A program made the position numbers and the translations under genes. A DNA stretch of 7,714 bases from Alphaproteobacteria bacterium. Lineage in GTDB: Bacteria; Pseudomonadota; Alphaproteobacteria; ATCC43930; CGMCC-115725. Numbering within the stretch: position 1 is the first letter of the stretch; the number at the start of each line of letters is the position of its first letter. Of the stretch, positions 6,542 through 7,714 are shown piece by piece. The stretch covers positions 1-7,714 of the forward strand of contig VAZT01000586.1 in assembly GCA_005884825.1 (NCBI GenBank). The letters run 5' to 3'. Under the pieces are notes generated by a model. It worked only from the letters and a program-made list of their open reading frames with translations. It made no database searches and was not told the DNA's origin.

Positions 6542-7465
6542 TCAGCGATTGATGACTCGTATCGGGCAAAGGCAGCCGTCTTCGATCCGGGCCAGCGCAA
6601 CCAGAGCCTGATCGTGCCAAACGCCGACGACCGCGCTGTCCTCAAACCGATCGAGACGAGCCAGTGTGCCGGGTTCGCCCGGCCGCACCCTCTGCCCGCT
6701 ACGAAGTCGAGCAGCTTCGCCTCCGGTCAAGACAAGTGCCGGGATGTCGTCCAGCCCAGCCTCGATCGGAAGCAGAAATCCGCAATCCGTTGCTATATGC
6801 CCACGCTCGGCGATCGAATCCAGTGCTATCGCTTGGCTTTCCGTGAAGCGGCCAACCGAAAGGCGGCGCAGTTCGGCGATGTGAGCCAGCGTTCCGAGGC
6901 TTGCGCCGAGATCGCGCGCCAGCGCACGGATATAAGTTCCCTTGCCGACGAGCGCTTCGCAATCGGCATGGTCCCGATCGGGGATTGCGGTGAGCCGCAG
7001 CTCGGCAATTTCCACCGGCCGCTCGGGAGGGAGTGGCGGTTGGCCGGTCCTGGCGAGCTGATAAGCACGCCGCCCACTGATCTTGACCGCCGAATAGGCC
7101 GGCGGCCGTTGCAGAATGGTGCCGGTAAACCTCCGGAGGATCGCCTCGATCGCCTCGCGGCTCGGCCTTGCCGGGCTTTCCCCGGTGATCTCACCTTCGC
7201 GGTCGTCGGTCGCGCGGGCGATACCCCAGCGGATGCGAAAGCGGTAGCGCTTGCGGCCGGTCATCGCATAAGCGGTCGTTTTGGTCGCCTCGCCGAGGGC
7301 GATCGGCAATACGCCGGTCGCCAGCGGGTCGAGAGTGCCCGCATGTCCGACTTTTCCCCCGGCTCGGCGGCGGACCAGCTCGACGACACGGTTCGAGGTT
7401 AGACCAAGCGGCTTGTCGACGACGAGCCAGCCGTCGAGACCGGCGCTACTCGTCATCGGCCCCAT
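6542..7465 (-). CDS. truB: tRNA pseudouridine(55) synthase TruB
   Basis: TruB converts U55 of the tRNA T-loop to pseudouridine. With the ATG at 7465 the protein has 307 residues, a normal length. Visible motifs are [13 protein letters not shown] (12-24), the catalytic loop [12 protein letters not shown] (40-51) with nucleophile Asp46, RYRFRIRWG (73-81), [19 protein letters not shown] (121-139) and [13 protein letters not shown] (175-187). A short C-terminal RNA-binding region follows (about 246-307). A second ATG at 7456 would give 304 residues and has GGGG just upstream, so it may be the true start. Either start overlaps the end of rbfA (by 11 to 20 nt), which implies translational coupling. 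The stop is 16 nt before rpsO. Confidence 0.97.
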   Translation of the reverse strand: MGPMTSSAGLDGWLVVDKPLGLTSNRVVELVRRRAGGKVGHAGTLDPLATGVLPIALGEATKTTAYAMTGRKRYRFRIRWGIARATDDREGEITGESPARPSREAIEAILRRFTGTILQRPPAYSAVKISGRRAYQLARTGQPPLPPERPVEIAELRLTAIPDRDHADCEALVGKGTYIRALARDLGASLGTLAHIAELRRLSVGRFTESQAIALDSIAERGHIATDCGFLLPIEAGLDDIPALVLTGGEAARLRSGQRVRPGEPGTLARLDRFEDSAVVGVWHDQALVALARIEDGCLCPIRVINR

Positions 7466-7714
7466 TATTCGTCAACGTCTTGGCCTCGGCGGCTTGCGGC
7501 CTGAGGTCACGCGCCACCTCGGGCCGCGTCAACAGGGCGGTGATTCGGTCTGCCCGATCAAACGAATCGTCGAGCGCGAAGACGAGGTTCGGCGTGTTGC
7601 GCAGTTGAACTTCCCGCGCGACGAGCCCCTTGAGGAAATTGGCGCTGCGCTCGAGGCCCGCGATTATCTCGGTTGCGTTCGTTCCGGCCAGAGGCATGAC
7701 GAACGCGGTCGCGT
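7446..7714 (-). CDS. rbfA: Ribosome-binding factor A, 3' part only
   Basis: The frame enters from the right edge and ends at TAG 7448-7446, so only the last 88 or so codons are in the window. The visible sequence reads ATAFVMPLAGTNATEIIAGL, then LARE-type segments such as FLKGLVAREVQLRNTPNLVF, then DDSFDRADRITALL. This matches the second half of the KH-like fold of RbfA and its conserved R-x-TP-x-L-x-F-x-x-D-x-S signature. RbfA acts in late 30S maturation and cold adaptation. An ATG at 7697 lies inside the conserved part and is not the start. The position directly before and overlapping truB is the standard (nusA-infB-)rbfA-truB order; the first two genes would lie off the right edge. Confidence 0.95.
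   Translation of the reverse strand, partial: ATAFVMPLAGTNATEIIAGLERSANFLKGLVAREVQLRNTPNLVFALDDSFDRADRITALLTRPEVARDLRPQAAEAKTLTNNGADDE

Noticed and set aside
6350..7402. Long plus-strand open frame (350 codons) opposite rpsO and truB
   Set aside because: It spans two well-recognised minus-strand genes and has no motif of its own; it is a shadow of codon bias.

Overview
The window reads as a high-GC alphaproteobacterial chromosome. The order rbfA-truB-rpsO-pnp and the style of the PNPase and nitronate monooxygenase-like proteins most resemble Rhodospirillales-type organisms; this is inferred from remembered family sequences, not from a search. Every gene I can support lies on the minus strand, so the text follows transcription, from high to low coordinates.

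Right part (about 7714 to 3978): a translation and RNA-metabolism cluster. It starts with the 3' end of rbfA (30S maturation), which overlaps truB (tRNA Psi55 synthase). A 16-nt gap leads to rpsO (ribosomal protein S15), then a 198-nt spacer with two RNA hairpins leads to pnp (polynucleotide phosphorylase). The pnp reading frame is broken near 5386: the N-terminal RNase PH-like domain ends at a TAG, and the rest of the protein (linker, second RNase PH domain, KH, S1) continues in another frame. Part of the inter-domain helical linker appears to be missing.

Middle part (about 3912 to 1762): a complete glycerophosphodiester phosphodiesterase gene with an unclear start, followed 8 nt later by a nitronate monooxygenase-family flavoprotein gene. 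That gene is also broken. A conserved stretch of roughly 30 residues is missing near 2345-2360 and the frame changes there, leaving an N-terminal 240-codon piece and a C-terminal piece of about 190 codons.

Left part (1761 to 1): a 372-bp spacer with no recognisable gene, then a DUF1800 protein gene with a strong ribosome binding site. It runs off the left edge probably within a few residues of its end.

I found no mobile element, CRISPR array, tRNA or new defence-like system. The notable signal is two independent frame-breaking short deletions about 3 kb apart, one in the highly conserved gene pnp. Assembly or sequencing error must be excluded before any biological reading. A secondary point is a four-cysteine cluster in the nitronate monooxygenase-like protein that looks like a possible Fe-S site.
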